The notes under the pieces are model-generated. The model had not been told where the DNA came from and ran no database searches. It saw only the letters and a list, made by a program, of their open reading frames with translations. A DNA stretch of 64,000 nt from an uncultured Pelagibacteraceae bacterium (GTDB taxonomy: Bacteria; Pseudomonadota; Alphaproteobacteria; Pelagibacterales; Pelagibacteraceae), in assembly GCA_902606115.1 (NCBI GenBank), contig CACLFM010000001.1, positions 124,001-188,000 of the forward strand. Direction: 5' to 3'. The translations under genes were made by a program, and so were the position numbers. Positions 9,875 to 18,257 of this stretch are shown one piece after another. The first letter of the stretch is position 1. Each line of letters starts with the position of its first letter.

Positions 9875-10642
9875 ATGTTATTTGATTACTACGAAATTTT
9901 AGTTCTTTCATTTATTCAGGGAATTTCAGAATTTTTACCAATAAGTTCTTCTGCACATCTTTATATAATTTCAGAATTATTTGATTTTAAAAGTCAATCA
10001 CTAATGATTGATGTGGGAATGCATTTAGGATCTCTTTTAGCAGTTCTAATTTACTTTAAACATGACTTCTTGAATATTCATAAAAATAAAAAAATTTTAT
10101 ATTTAATGGTAATTGGATCTATTCCTCTAATTTTAGTTGGTTTTGTAATCTACACGACTGGTTTTATAAATTTTATAAGAAACTTAGAACTGCTTGCTTG
10201 GCTCTCATTAATTTTTGCAATAGTGCTTTATTTTGCTGACAAAATTAAAGTAACAAAAAAAATAGATACTGATTTAAATTTAAAATCAATATTTATAATT
10301 GGGCTGTTCCAGATTGCTTCTCTTTTTCCTGGAGTAAGTAGGTCGGGTATAGTGATAACGGCAGGAAGATTTTTGAATTTTGATAGATATGATGCTACTA
10401 AAATATCTTTTTACTTATCTGTACCAGCAATAGCTGGAGCAAGTTTTTTAAGTTTGAAAAGTATGTTTGACAACGATATAAATTTTAATTCATTAGTACT
10501 ATTGTCTGTGTTCTTGTCTTTTATTTTTTCTTATATTGCAATTAAATATTTTTTGATCTTTGTAAGAAATTTTAATTTTAATATATTTATAATTTATAGA
10601 ATTATTCTATCTTTATTCATTTTTTATATTATTTATAGCTAG
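9875..10642 (+). CDS. uppP: Undecaprenyl-diphosphate phosphatase
   Basis: Integral membrane phosphatase that recycles undecaprenyl diphosphate to the monophosphate carrier used for peptidoglycan and surface glycans. About 255 residues from the chosen ATG at 9875 (MLFDYYEILVLSFIQGISE); the frame is open to an ATG at 9827, but the extra 16 residues do not resemble the family. The two family signatures are present: QGISEFLPISSSAHL near the N-terminus and FPGVSRSGIVITAG near residue 155. Multiple hydrophobic segments follow. The 3' end overlaps the end of the convergent transporter gene by 14 bases. Confidence 0.93.
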   Translation: MLFDYYEILVLSFIQGISEFLPISSSAHLYIISELFDFKSQSLMIDVGMHLGSLLAVLIYFKHDFLNIHKNKKILYLMVIGSIPLILVGFVIYTTGFINFIRNLELLAWLSLIFAIVLYFADKIKVTKKIDTDLNLKSIFIIGLFQIASLFPGVSRSGIVITAGRFLNFDRYDATKISFYLSVPAIAGASFLSLKSMFDNDINFNSLVLLSVFLSFIFSYIAIKYFLIFVRNFNFNIFIIYRIILSLFIFYIIYS

Positions 10643-11525
10643 CTTTTTTGATTTCAGGAAGTAACTGCGATAATAGCACTCCAATCAAAATAAAAAAACA
10701 TCCAAGAATATTATTTATATTTAATACTTGGCTTAAGATGAGCCAAGCTGCAATAGCTGCAAAAACACCTTCTAAAGAATATATTATTGCTGCTGGAGCA
10801 GGATTAATATTCTTTTGAGCATAAATTTGTAGAACGAATGCAAATCCGCCTGATAAAACCCCTGCATAAAGAATCTCAAATTTTTCTGAGAGTATTTTTT
10901 GAAAATTGATTTCTTCAATAAAGAAACTTATGATTAAAGAAAGCATGGAAACAATAAAAGTTTGGACTAAACCGACAGTTATCGGAAGATCAAAGCTTTT
11001 CACAAGTTCACCTATAAAGATAATATGTAAAGCCCAAAAAAAAGCACAAAAGATAACCAGCATATCTCCTTTTCTAACAGTAGCATCATAGAAGTTGGTC
11101 AGTAAGTAGCCACCAATTACACACAAAACTACCGAAGGGTATACACTCCAGTGAACTTTTTTTTTAAATAAAATTAAAATTATAAAAGGAACCATTGGAA
11201 CATAAAAGATTGTGAAAAATGCAGCATTTGCAATATCCGTGTACAAAAGAGCTACTTGTTGCAGAGCAGTTCCTAAAAAAAGAAAAATACCAATTGAAAA
11301 TGATAAATAGATAAATTTTTTTTTGTCTTTATTAAACTCAATAGAAAAATTTTTTTTTTCAATTAGTAGGAAAATAGGCAGTAATGCAAAGAAACCAACC
11401 ATAAATCTTACACCATTAAAAGTATAAGGACCTATGTTGTCCATGCCAGTATCTTGTGCGATAAAAGTTGTTCCCCAAATAAAACAGCAAAGTAGTGCAC
11501 TTGCTAATGAAGCTTTTTTTGTCAT
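10629..11525 (-). CDS. EamA/DMT-family transporter
   Basis: A 298-residue inner-membrane protein of the drug/metabolite transporter superfamily, with about ten hydrophobic helices arranged as two EamA repeats. The first opens with ALLCCFIWGTTFIAQDTGMD and the second with FCAFFWALHIIFIGELV, the FxW-type start typical of each EamA half. The last helix region AIIYSLEGVFAAIAAWLI matches the family's glutamate-containing helix. Substrate is unknown; such proteins often export or import amino acids and other small metabolites. It follows the E2 gene on the same strand by 4 bases, which may simply be compact packing. Confidence 0.85.
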   Translation of the reverse strand: MTKKASLASALLCCFIWGTTFIAQDTGMDNIGPYTFNGVRFMVGFFALLPIFLLIEKKNFSIEFNKDKKKFIYLSFSIGIFLFLGTALQQVALLYTDIANAAFFTIFYVPMVPFIILILFKKKVHWSVYPSVVLCVIGGYLLTNFYDATVRKGDMLVIFCAFFWALHIIFIGELVKSFDLPITVGLVQTFIVSMLSLIISFFIEEINFQKILSEKFEILYAGVLSGGFAFVLQIYAQKNINPAPAAIIYSLEGVFAAIAAWLILSQVLNINNILGCFFILIGVLLSQLLPEIKKASYK

Positions 11526-11529
11526 TTAT

Positions 11530-12417
11530 TTATAACGATAATTTATAAGCGAAATTTTGACCTAGATTATCTTTCAGGTCGTTGCAAAATCTTGCTGCAT
11601 CTGCACCATTTACTACTCTGTGATCGTAAGATAAAGACAAGGGAAGCATTAAATTTCTATTTCTTTCAACTATTTTTCCAATTCCTAAAATTGCAACTTC
11701 TGGAGGGTTTATAATTGGTGTAAAGAAAGTCCCACCAATGCCTCCTAAACTTGTAACTGTCATGGAGCCCCCAAAAAATTCTTTTTTATCTATTTTTAAA
11801 TTTCTGCATTTTTCACTAATATCCTTTAGTTCGTAGGATAAATCCTCAATTTTTTTATTATCTGCATTTCTTATTTTTGGAACCATTAACCCATGCTCAG
11901 TATCTACTGCTATACCTATATGAAAATATTTTTTTAATATAAGTTCATAATTTACCTCATCTTTAATTGAGCAATTGAAATTGGGAAATTTTTTTAAGGT
12001 ATTGACTAAAGCTTTTATAATAAATGCTAAGGGAGTTATTTTTTTTTTTTCTCCAGTGAAATTATCTTTAAGATTTTTTCTAAAACCTTCAAGTTCAGTT
12101 ACATTAGCCTCATCATGATGAGTTACATGAGGTATTGTTCGCCATGACTCTAATAAATTCGGTACGGCGAGTCTTTTAATTCTTGGCATTTGAACTACCT
12201 CAATTTCTCCAAAGTCACTGTGATCAAAGTCTATTTTCTTTTTATCTTCTTTTTTAGATGGGTTATTTTGATCTTTAATCTGATTTTTAATAAAATTTCT
12301 TACATCCTCCTCTGTGATTCTTCCGTTTCTCTCAGATCCTTTTAATTGTGAAATGTCTGCACCAAGTTTTCTAGCAAATTTTCTAACTTTTGGACTTGCA
12401 AGTACAATTTGTGTCAT
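11530..12417 (-). CDS. Dihydrolipoyl acyltransferase (E2) of pyruvate dehydrogenase, without a lipoyl domain
   Basis: E2 core enzyme of a 2-oxo acid dehydrogenase complex: moves the acetyl group from a lipoyl arm to CoA and builds the complex's core. It has only 295 residues. It starts directly with the peripheral subunit-binding domain (about residues 8-43, VRKFARKLGADISQLKGS and GRITEEDV), then a charged linker, then the catalytic domain (about 70-295). The catalytic His is H266 in DHRVVNGADAARF, where Asn replaces the Asp of HxxxDG, a substitution known in some bacterial E2p. No N-terminal lipoyl domain exists in frame upstream; the neighbouring E1 gene, 3 bases upstream, carries it instead. 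AceF-type function is inferred from this pairing. Confidence 0.9.
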   Translation of the reverse strand: MTQIVLASPKVRKFARKLGADISQLKGSERNGRITEEDVRNFIKNQIKDQNNPSKKEDKKKIDFDHSDFGEIEVVQMPRIKRLAVPNLLESWRTIPHVTHHDEANVTELEGFRKNLKDNFTGEKKKITPLAFIIKALVNTLKKFPNFNCSIKDEVNYELILKKYFHIGIAVDTEHGLMVPKIRNADNKKIEDLSYELKDISEKCRNLKIDKKEFFGGSMTVTSLGGIGGTFFTPIINPPEVAILGIGKIVERNRNLMLPLSLSYDHRVVNGADAARFCNDLKDNLGQNFAYKLSL

Positions 12418-12420
12418 AAA

Positions 12421-15400
12421 TTATAATTTAGTGGGCATGGGTTTATCCTGATCAATATTGTATTTTTTGATAGCTTCCTCAGCATATTTTGAAGCAATTA
12501 ATTGCTCTTTTGAAAGAACACTCAATGCGTAAGTTACAATATATTTTTTATCTACCTCAAAAAAGTTTCTTAAACTTTTTCTTGTATCACTCCTGCCATA
12601 TCCATCGGTACCTAGAGAGTAAAAATTTTTCTTAGTGTATGGCCTAATCTGATCTGAATAAATTCTCATATAATCTGATGCAGCTAAAACTGGGCCTTCA
12701 GAATTTTTTAGACATTTTTCTATATATGTTTCTTTAGGTGGATCATTTGGATGAAGTAAATTATATCTTTCGATCTCTATTCCATTTTTTCTTAATTCAT
12801 TAAAACTTGTAACACTCCAAACATCGGCATCTATTTTATAATCCTTTTCTAAAATTTCAGATGCCTCCATCATTTCTCTTAAAATTGCACCTGATCCAAG
12901 TAAAGTAATTTTCGCTTTTTTGTTTAGATTTTTTGACTTAATCTTATACATTCCTTTTAATATTGCTTCCTCTATACCTTTTTCGTTCGGGATTGCTGGG
13001 TGCGTGTAATTTTCGTTTAGAGTTGTTATATAATAAAAGATATTTTCATTCTTTTCATGCATTCTTTTTAGACCTTCCCTGAAAATTACAGCAAGTTCAT
13101 ATGCAAAAGTAGGATCATAAGAGACACAATTCGGGATAGTTGAAGCAATTAAATGACTATGTCCATCTTGATGTTGCAAACCTTCTCCTGCTAAAGTTGT
13201 TTTTCCAGATGTTGCTCCAATTAAAAATCCTCTCGTTTGACTGTCTCCAGCAGCATATGCAAAATCACCAACTCTCTGAAAACCAAACATCGAATAAAAT
13301 AAATAAATAGGTATCATCTCAATATCGTGATTTGTATAAGCTGTTCCTGCGGCTATCCAAGATGACATTGATCCTGCTTCGGTAATTCCCTCTTCCAAAA
13401 CTTGTCCCTTTTTATCCTCTCTATATGTAAATAGCTGTTCTGAATCTACTGGTTCATATTTTTGTCCCTCATGAGCGTATATGCCAATTTTTTGAAAAAA
13501 ACCTTCCATTCCAAATGTTCTTGCCTCATCTGGAATGATAGGTACTAATCTTGGAGAAACATTTTTGTCTCTTAAGAGATTAGTTAACATTCTAACAAGC
13601 GCCATAGTCGTTGACATCTCTTTTGAACCAGTAGACTGTTTTAAAACTTCAAAAATATCTTTAGGTGGAGCCTTTATTGGTTTCGCAAAAGAAGATCTCT
13701 CGGGTATATTGCCTCCGAGCTTCATTCTTCTTTCTTTCAAATATTTAATTTCTTCAGAGTTTTCGCCAGGTTTGTAATATTGAATATTTTTAACTTGTTC
13801 ATCTGTTAGTGGAACATCAAATCTGTCTCTGTAATACATAAGATCTTTGATATCTAATTTTTTTTGCTGATGTGTTGTATTTATACTTTCCCCAGATTTT
13901 CCCATTCCATAACCTTTGATTGTTTTTGCTATAATAACTGTTGGGCGTCCTTTATTGTTTACAGCTTGATGATATGCTGCATAAACCTTGTGTGGATCAT
14001 GACCACCTCTATTAAGTCTCCATATATCTTGATCAGTCAAAGTAGAAACCATATCTTTTAGTTCTTTGTATTTTCCAAAAAACTTTTCTCTAACATATGC
14101 TCCACCTTTAGCTTTAAAAGCTTGATACTCACCATCAACTGCTTCATTCATCCTTTTTACCAAAATACCTTTTTTGTCAGTTGCTAACAATTGATCCCAG
14201 TATGAGCCCCAAATAACTTTAGTAACATTCCATCCAGCTCCTCTAAAGATGCCTTCTAGCTCTTGAATGATTTTACCATTGCCTCTTACTGGGCCATCTA
14301 ATCTTTGAAGATTACAATTTACTACAAAAATTAAGTTGTCTAAATTTTCTCTAGCTGCTAAACCTATTGCTCCTAAAGATTCTGGCTCATCCATTTCTCC
14401 ATCACCTAAGAAAGCCCAAACCTTTCTACCTTCATCTTTAATGAGACCTCGATTAATTAAGTATTTCATAAATCTTGCTTGGTAAATTGCAAGCATCGGA
14501 CCAAGCCCCATGGATACTGTGGTAAACTGCCAGTATTCTGGCATTAACCATGGATGTGGATAAGACGACAGACCGCCTGGTTTTACTTCTTGTCTAAAGT
14601 TATCTAATTGTTTTTCAGTTAATCTACCTTCAAGATAAGATCTTGCATAAATTCCTGGCGCACTATGACCCTGAAAATATATCAAATCTCCTCCAAATTT
14701 ATTATTTTTTGCTCTCCAAAAATGATTCATCCCAACATCGTATAAAGTTGCAGCTGAAGCAAAAGTTCCAATGTGTCCGCCTAGTTCTGGATTTTTTTTA
14801 TTAGCTCTTACAACCATAGCAGCTGCGTTCCATCTAATTAGAGATCTAATTTTTCTCTCAATATTTTGATCACCTGGTAATTTTTTTTCTTCCTCGGCAG
14901 GGATTGTATTAATATAAGGAGTGTTTCTAGACATTACTAATCCAGAACCCTCTCTATAAGAGTGCTCTATTAATTGTCTTATTATGTATTGTGCCCGTTC
15001 TTTTCCATCGCTATTAAGAACTGCCGACAATGACTCTAGCCATTCTTTGGTCTCGCTAGGATCTATATCATTTGTATCCGATACAATCTCGATTTTTGAA
15101 TTTTCTAATTTGGAAATCTGTTTATCTTCTGAAACTTCTTGTGTGATAATTTTTGGTTCTTGAATTTTTTGTACTTTTTCTGCATCACTTATAATATTTT
15201 CAGTATCTTTTGGTATATCTATTTCTTTTTCAACTTCCTTTACTTCCTCAATTTTTTCACTTCTGCCCTCTACTGAAATTGAAATTAGTTTATCACCTTT
15301 TGAGACTTTATCTCCTATCTTAATTGATATACTTTCTACAATACCTTCCTCTGTTGACGGAACTTCAACGCTAGATTTATCACTTTCTAATGTGACTATT

Positions 15401-15501
15401 GGATCGTTAACAGTAATTTTTTGACCCTTTTTTACTAGCAGTTCTATAATTTCAACATTTTCGAAATCGCCAATATCAGGTACTAGAAGATCTTTTTTCA
15501 T
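12421..15501 (-). CDS. aceE: Pyruvate dehydrogenase E1 (homodimeric type) with an N-terminal lipoyl domain
   Basis: E1 decarboxylates pyruvate with thiamine diphosphate and passes the acetyl group to a lipoyl arm. At 1026 residues it is about 140 longer than E. coli AceE. Residues 1-77 are a complete lipoyl domain (LLVPDIGDFENVEIIELLV) with the acceptor lysine predicted at K42 in ESDKSSVEVPS and the turn GDKVSKGDKL. Residues about 78-145 are a Glu/Lys/Ile-rich linker. From about 146 the protein matches AceE throughout, including GHIGTFASAATLYDVG, the ThDP/Mg motif FLGDGEMDEPES (about 364-375) with VVNCNLQRLDGPVRGNG, and a conserved C-terminal half. The E2 gene directly downstream lacks a lipoyl domain, so the swinging arm is carried by E1 here. 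The E3 gene is not in this window. Confidence 0.95.
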   Translation of the reverse strand: MKKDLLVPDIGDFENVEIIELLVKKGQKITVNDPIVTLESDKSSVEVPSTEEGIVESISIKIGDKVSKGDKLISISVEGRSEKIEEVKEVEKEIDIPKDTENIISDAEKVQKIQEPKIITQEVSEDKQISKLENSKIEIVSDTNDIDPSETKEWLESLSAVLNSDGKERAQYIIRQLIEHSYREGSGLVMSRNTPYINTIPAEEEKKLPGDQNIERKIRSLIRWNAAAMVVRANKKNPELGGHIGTFASAATLYDVGMNHFWRAKNNKFGGDLIYFQGHSAPGIYARSYLEGRLTEKQLDNFRQEVKPGGLSSYPHPWLMPEYWQFTTVSMGLGPMLAIYQARFMKYLINRGLIKDEGRKVWAFLGDGEMDEPESLGAIGLAARENLDNLIFVVNCNLQRLDGPVRGNGKIIQELEGIFRGAGWNVTKVIWGSYWDQLLATDKKGILVKRMNEAVDGEYQAFKAKGGAYVREKFFGKYKELKDMVSTLTDQDIWRLNRGGHDPHKVYAAYHQAVNNKGRPTVIIAKTIKGYGMGKSGESINTTHQQKKLDIKDLMYYRDRFDVPLTDEQVKNIQYYKPGENSEEIKYLKERRMKLGGNIPERSSFAKPIKAPPKDIFEVLKQSTGSKEMSTTMALVRMLTNLLRDKNVSPRLVPIIPDEARTFGMEGFFQKIGIYAHEGQKYEPVDSEQLFTYREDKKGQVLEEGITEAGSMSSWIAAGTAYTNHDIEMIPIYLFYSMFGFQRVGDFAYAAGDSQTRGFLIGATSGKTTLAGEGLQHQDGHSHLIASTIPNCVSYDPTFAYELAVIFREGLKRMHEKNENIFYYITTLNENYTHPAIPNEKGIEEAILKGMYKIKSKNLNKKAKITLLGSGAILREMMEASEILEKDYKIDADVWSVTSFNELRKNGIEIERYNLLHPNDPPKETYIEKCLKNSEGPVLAASDYMRIYSDQIRPYTKKNFYSLGTDGYGRSDTRKSLRNFFEVDKKYIVTYALSVLSKEQLIASKYAEEAIKKYNIDQDKPMPTKL

Positions 15502-15570
15502 TAATTTGAAGCTATATTTATACCATATTTATATCTTTTTTTTGACAACCTTAAATATGAAAGTTTTAAA

Positions 15571-15687
15571 ATGATTAAATTTTTAAAAAAAATATTACTA
15601 AAAAGACATAATACCAAAAAAATTGACACAAGAGTATGGATACAATTGGCGCTGTTAAATAAAAACTTAAAATCTTTAAAATATTAA
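15571..15687 (+). CDS. Possible small basic protein, 38 residues
   Basis: An ATG-initiated frame of 38 codons starting MIKFLKKILLKRHNTKK and ending KSLKY, in the gap between aceE and the thiolase gene. It is Lys/Leu-rich and amphipathic at its N-terminus, contains one Trp, and its stop overlaps the stop of the convergent thiolase gene. No good ribosome site is visible. I do not recognise it. It may be a real streamlined microprotein or a chance frame. Confidence 0.3.
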   Translation: MIKFLKKILLKRHNTKKIDTRVWIQLALLNKNLKSLKY

Positions 15688-16790
15688 TCGCGCTCGATAC
15701 ACATAGAAATACCCATACCCCCGCCAATACAAAGAGTAACTAAACCTTTTTTATTGTCTCGTTTAATCATTTCATGAATTAAAGTAACTACCAATCTTGC
15801 TCCTGATGCTCCAATAGGATGACCTATAGCTATTGCGCCACCATTGACATTTAGTTTTTTCTTAGGAATTTTAAGCTCTTTGATAACTGCAAGTGTTTGT
15901 GCTGCAAAAGCTTCATTACACTCTATTAAATCAACATCATTTATATTCCAGCCAGCAATTCCAAGAGCTTTTATAGATGATGGAATAGGTCCTAAACCCA
16001 TTAAGGTTGGATCAACTCCACAAGTGGCCCAGGAAACAATTTTTGCTTGGATATCTAAATTTTTTTTTTCAGCTAAATCCCTTGTAGTAAGTAAAACACC
16101 GGCTGCACCATCATTAATACCAGAAGAATTACCTGCTGTAACAGTGCCGTCTTTTTTAAAAGCAGGTTTTAATTTTTTAAGATTTTCAATATTTAAATTG
16201 AACCTTGGATGTTCATCTTGATTATTGTCAATTATTTCATTTAAAAATTTTTTATTTTTGATTGAACTTTCTGTCTTAAATTGTGATTCTAAAGCAAATT
16301 GATCTTGTTCTTCTCTTGATATATTAAATTTTTCTGCAACATTTTCTGCGGTAACGCCCATATGATAATTGTTGAAAGCATCAATTAAACCATTAGTTAA
16401 CATTTCTTTTTCATTTGAATTTGACATGCTTTCTTGTCCTCCAGCAATAACAAATTTAGAGGAACCCATGCCAATTGATTGGTATCCTAATACAATAGCT
16501 CTTAGCCCTGATCCACAAACTTGGTTAATATTAAAAGCAGTTTTCTCTTTAGGAATCCCTGACTTTATTAAGGCCTGTCTTGCAGGATTTTGTCCGCCTA
16601 AGCTTGATAAAACTTGTCCTAGTATGACTTCATCTACCTCTCGTACATCCATTTCAGTTTTATTTAATATACCTTTTATAACCATCGAGCCTAATTCATC
16701 GGCTTGGAGTTTCTTATGATTGCCTCCAAATTTGCCTACTGATGTTCTTAAAGTAGATATTAAAACTATATCTTTCGAATTTTTTGACAT
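15684..16790 (-). CDS. Acetyl-CoA acetyltransferase (thiolase), short form
   Basis: Type II-like thiolase, joining two acetyl-CoA into acetoacetyl-CoA or cleaving 3-ketoacyl-CoA. At 368 residues it is about 25 shorter than PhaA/AtoB enzymes (about 392). All catalytic motifs are present: nucleophile Cys in NQVCGSGLRA, CNEAFAAQ, the His in GGAIAIGHPIGASGAR, and the second Cys in CIGGGMGISMCIE. The missing residues fall in the loop regions after GGQESMS and before FNLNIENLKKLKPAF, so the fold should survive. It stands alone on its strand upstream of aceE. Substrate preference cannot be read; acetoacetyl-CoA is the usual one. Confidence 0.9.
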   Translation of the reverse strand: MSKNSKDIVLISTLRTSVGKFGGNHKKLQADELGSMVIKGILNKTEMDVREVDEVILGQVLSSLGGQNPARQALIKSGIPKEKTAFNINQVCGSGLRAIVLGYQSIGMGSSKFVIAGGQESMSNSNEKEMLTNGLIDAFNNYHMGVTAENVAEKFNISREEQDQFALESQFKTESSIKNKKFLNEIIDNNQDEHPRFNLNIENLKKLKPAFKKDGTVTAGNSSGINDGAAGVLLTTRDLAEKKNLDIQAKIVSWATCGVDPTLMGLGPIPSSIKALGIAGWNINDVDLIECNEAFAAQTLAVIKELKIPKKKLNVNGGAIAIGHPIGASGARLVVTLIHEMIKRDNKKGLVTLCIGGGMGISMCIERD

Positions 16791-16855
16791 TACGATAGAA
16801 TAAACCTAAATTTAAAAATTACATTAAAATATAGATGATTCATGGTAATTTATTA

Positions 16856-16932
16856 GCGCCTGTAGCTCAATTGGATAGAGCGCTTGGCTACGGACCAGGA
16901 GGTTCTGGGTTCGACTCCTAGCAGGCGCACCA
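16856..16932 (+). tRNA. tRNA-Arg (anticodon ACG)
   Basis: A 77-base cloverleaf with encoded CCA. The acceptor stem GCGCCTG pairs with CAGGCGC. The D arm is GCTCAATTGGATAGAGC. The anticodon stem CTTGG/CCAGG carries the loop CTACGGA with anticodon ACG, and the T arm is CTGGG-TTCGACT-CCTAG. A34 is expected to be edited to inosine to read CGN codons. It is transcribed in the same direction as the thioesterase gene just downstream. Confidence 0.97.
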
Positions 16933-16937
16933 ATTAT

Positions 16938-17021
16938 ATGAAAATTTCCCTACAAAAAAGTGTAATAGTTTTTTTTGTAATTGTATTTGTATTTTTGTTG
17001 TTGCTAACTATAGTTCTTTAA
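16938..17021 (+). CDS. Possible single-helix membrane microprotein, 27 residues
   Basis: An ATG frame of 27 codons, MKISLQKS followed by about 19 purely hydrophobic residues, squeezed between the tRNA-Arg 3' end (5 bases away) and the thioesterase start (6 bases away). The composition is that of one transmembrane helix with a short basic N-terminal side. No clear ribosome-binding site is visible, and T-rich DNA easily encodes Phe/Val/Leu runs, so it may be chance. Confidence 0.3.
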   Translation: MKISLQKSVIVFFVIVFVFLLLLTIVL

Positions 17022-17027
17022 TTTTTT

Positions 17028-17429
17028 ATGAAAAAAGATTTTGAACAAATTAGTAGAGTATCAGGATTTATGCACCACAATGGTGGTCTCTATTTTAGAG
17101 AAATCTCCGAAAATGAATATGAATTTAAATCTACAATTAGGGAATTCCATTTAAATAAACGTGAAATTACTCATGGTGGGTTTATTTGCTCATTAATAGA
17201 CGCAGGAGCAGGAACCGCTGTACATAGAACTACTAATGAAAAATCTTGTGTAACTATTTCACTTGATATCAAATTTATTGCACCTTCGAGAAAAGATGAT
17301 GAAATAATTGGAAGTGTTCAAATTCTAAAAAAAACGAGAAGTATGGTATTCGTAAATTGTAATTTAAAAAAGAAAGATCAATTAATCGCCTCTGCAACTG
17401 GAGTTTGGAAAGTAATAAATAAAATATGA
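17028..17429 (+). CDS. PaaI-family hotdog thioesterase
   Basis: A 133-residue hotdog-fold acyl-CoA thioesterase of the PaaI/4HBT type. The family signature HGGFICSLIDAGAGTAV (about residues 47-63) holds the conserved His-Gly-Gly and the acidic Asp on the central helix, and VTISLDIKFIAPSRKDDEIIG is the typical following strand pair. It likely hydrolyses acyl- or aryl-CoA thioesters in the cytoplasm; the substrate is unknown. Its last codon and stop overlap the start of the racemase gene by 4 bases (17426-17429), so the two form an operon. Confidence 0.85.
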   Translation: MKKDFEQISRVSGFMHHNGGLYFREISENEYEFKSTIREFHLNKREITHGGFICSLIDAGAGTAVHRTTNEKSCVTISLDIKFIAPSRKDDEIIGSVQILKKTRSMVFVNCNLKKKDQLIASATGVWKVINKI

Positions 17430-18124
17430 TTGGAATTTTAGGCGGTATGGGAACCCAAGCTGGGTTAGATTTTTGTAATAAAATTGCAGTTTTGAATAGA
17501 GGTAAACAAGACCAACAATATCCAAAATTTATATTATTTAACAAATCTGATACACCCAAAAGACCTGAGAACCTAAAAAAATATTTTAATGTTCTTGATG
17601 AGCTTGTTAAAGGTTGTCGGTTACTTCAGAAGAATAAATGCAAGTTTATTGTAATGCCATGTAATACTGCACATTATTGGTTCAATGATGTGCAAAGAAA
17701 AATAAAAATTCCTATAATTAGTATGCCAAAAGAAGTTTTTTTGCATACAAAAAAAACGTGTAAAAAAAATTGTAAAATTGGATTATTGGCTACAGAAGCG
17801 ACTATAAATACAAAAATATATCACAACTATTTATCCAGAAATTTTGAATTAGTTACACCAACTAAAAATCTACAAAAAAAATGTGTTAACAGAGCTATTC
17901 AACTAGTTAAATCTGGTAAAGTTAAAGAAGCTGAAAAAATCATTGGTCCTGCTGTTAGGTATTTATTAAAAATAAGGTGTAAAAAAATTATTCTTGGTTG
18001 CACAGAAATACCAATAGCAATTTTTGCTTACAAGTCTTTTAAAAAAGCTAAGAAATCAAAAATATTTATAGATCCTAATTTACTATTAGCAAATGTATGC
18101 ATGAGAAAATATAAAGGTATTTAA
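17426..18124 (+). CDS. Aspartate/glutamate racemase-family protein (YgeA-like)
   Basis: A 232-residue PLP-independent amino-acid racemase-family protein. It has the opening GILGGMGTQAGLDF, the first catalytic Cys in VMPCNTAHYW and the second in LGCTEIPI, both required for two-base racemisation. The family acts on aspartate, glutamate or related amino acids to supply D-forms or to recycle them. Which amino acid it uses here cannot be told. ATGA overlap with the thioesterase gene. Lys content is high, as in the whole window. Confidence 0.85.
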   Translation: MIGILGGMGTQAGLDFCNKIAVLNRGKQDQQYPKFILFNKSDTPKRPENLKKYFNVLDELVKGCRLLQKNKCKFIVMPCNTAHYWFNDVQRKIKIPIISMPKEVFLHTKKTCKKNCKIGLLATEATINTKIYHNYLSRNFELVTPTKNLQKKCVNRAIQLVKSGKVKEAEKIIGPAVRYLLKIRCKKIILGCTEIPIAIFAYKSFKKAKKSKIFIDPNLLLANVCMRKYKGI

Positions 18125-18154
18125 AATTTAAAGTGAATGTAAAATTTAAAAAAA

Positions 18155-18207
18155 TGAGAACTTTTTTTCCTTCGATTCGGTCATGTTTTAGACCATATTT
18201 GTTCTCA
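18155..18207 (+). other. Nested hairpin between the racemase and helicase genes
   Basis: TGAGAAC at 18155-18161 pairs with GTTCTCA at 18201-18207, and inside it GGTC (18179-18182) pairs with GACC (18191-18194). The structure begins 30 bases after the racemase stop and ends 50 bases before the helicase ATG. A T run (after GAGAAC) is inside the loop and not after the stem, so it is not a standard terminator. It may be a processed leader or an RNA element of the helicase mRNA. Confidence 0.35.
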
Positions 18208-18257
18208 AGAGGTAACAATATATAGTATACAAAATTTTTGACACACAATTAATAGAT

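Noticed and set aside
15844..16221. 125-codon open frame on the plus strand inside the thiolase gene
   Set aside because: It is antisense to a gene with all thiolase catalytic motifs; its sequence is a mirror of that coding frame, and it has no ribosome site or recognisable domain.
17275..17559. 94-codon minus-strand frame over the thioesterase/racemase junction
   Set aside because: Covers two recognised plus-strand genes with an ATGA junction, no motif of its own.
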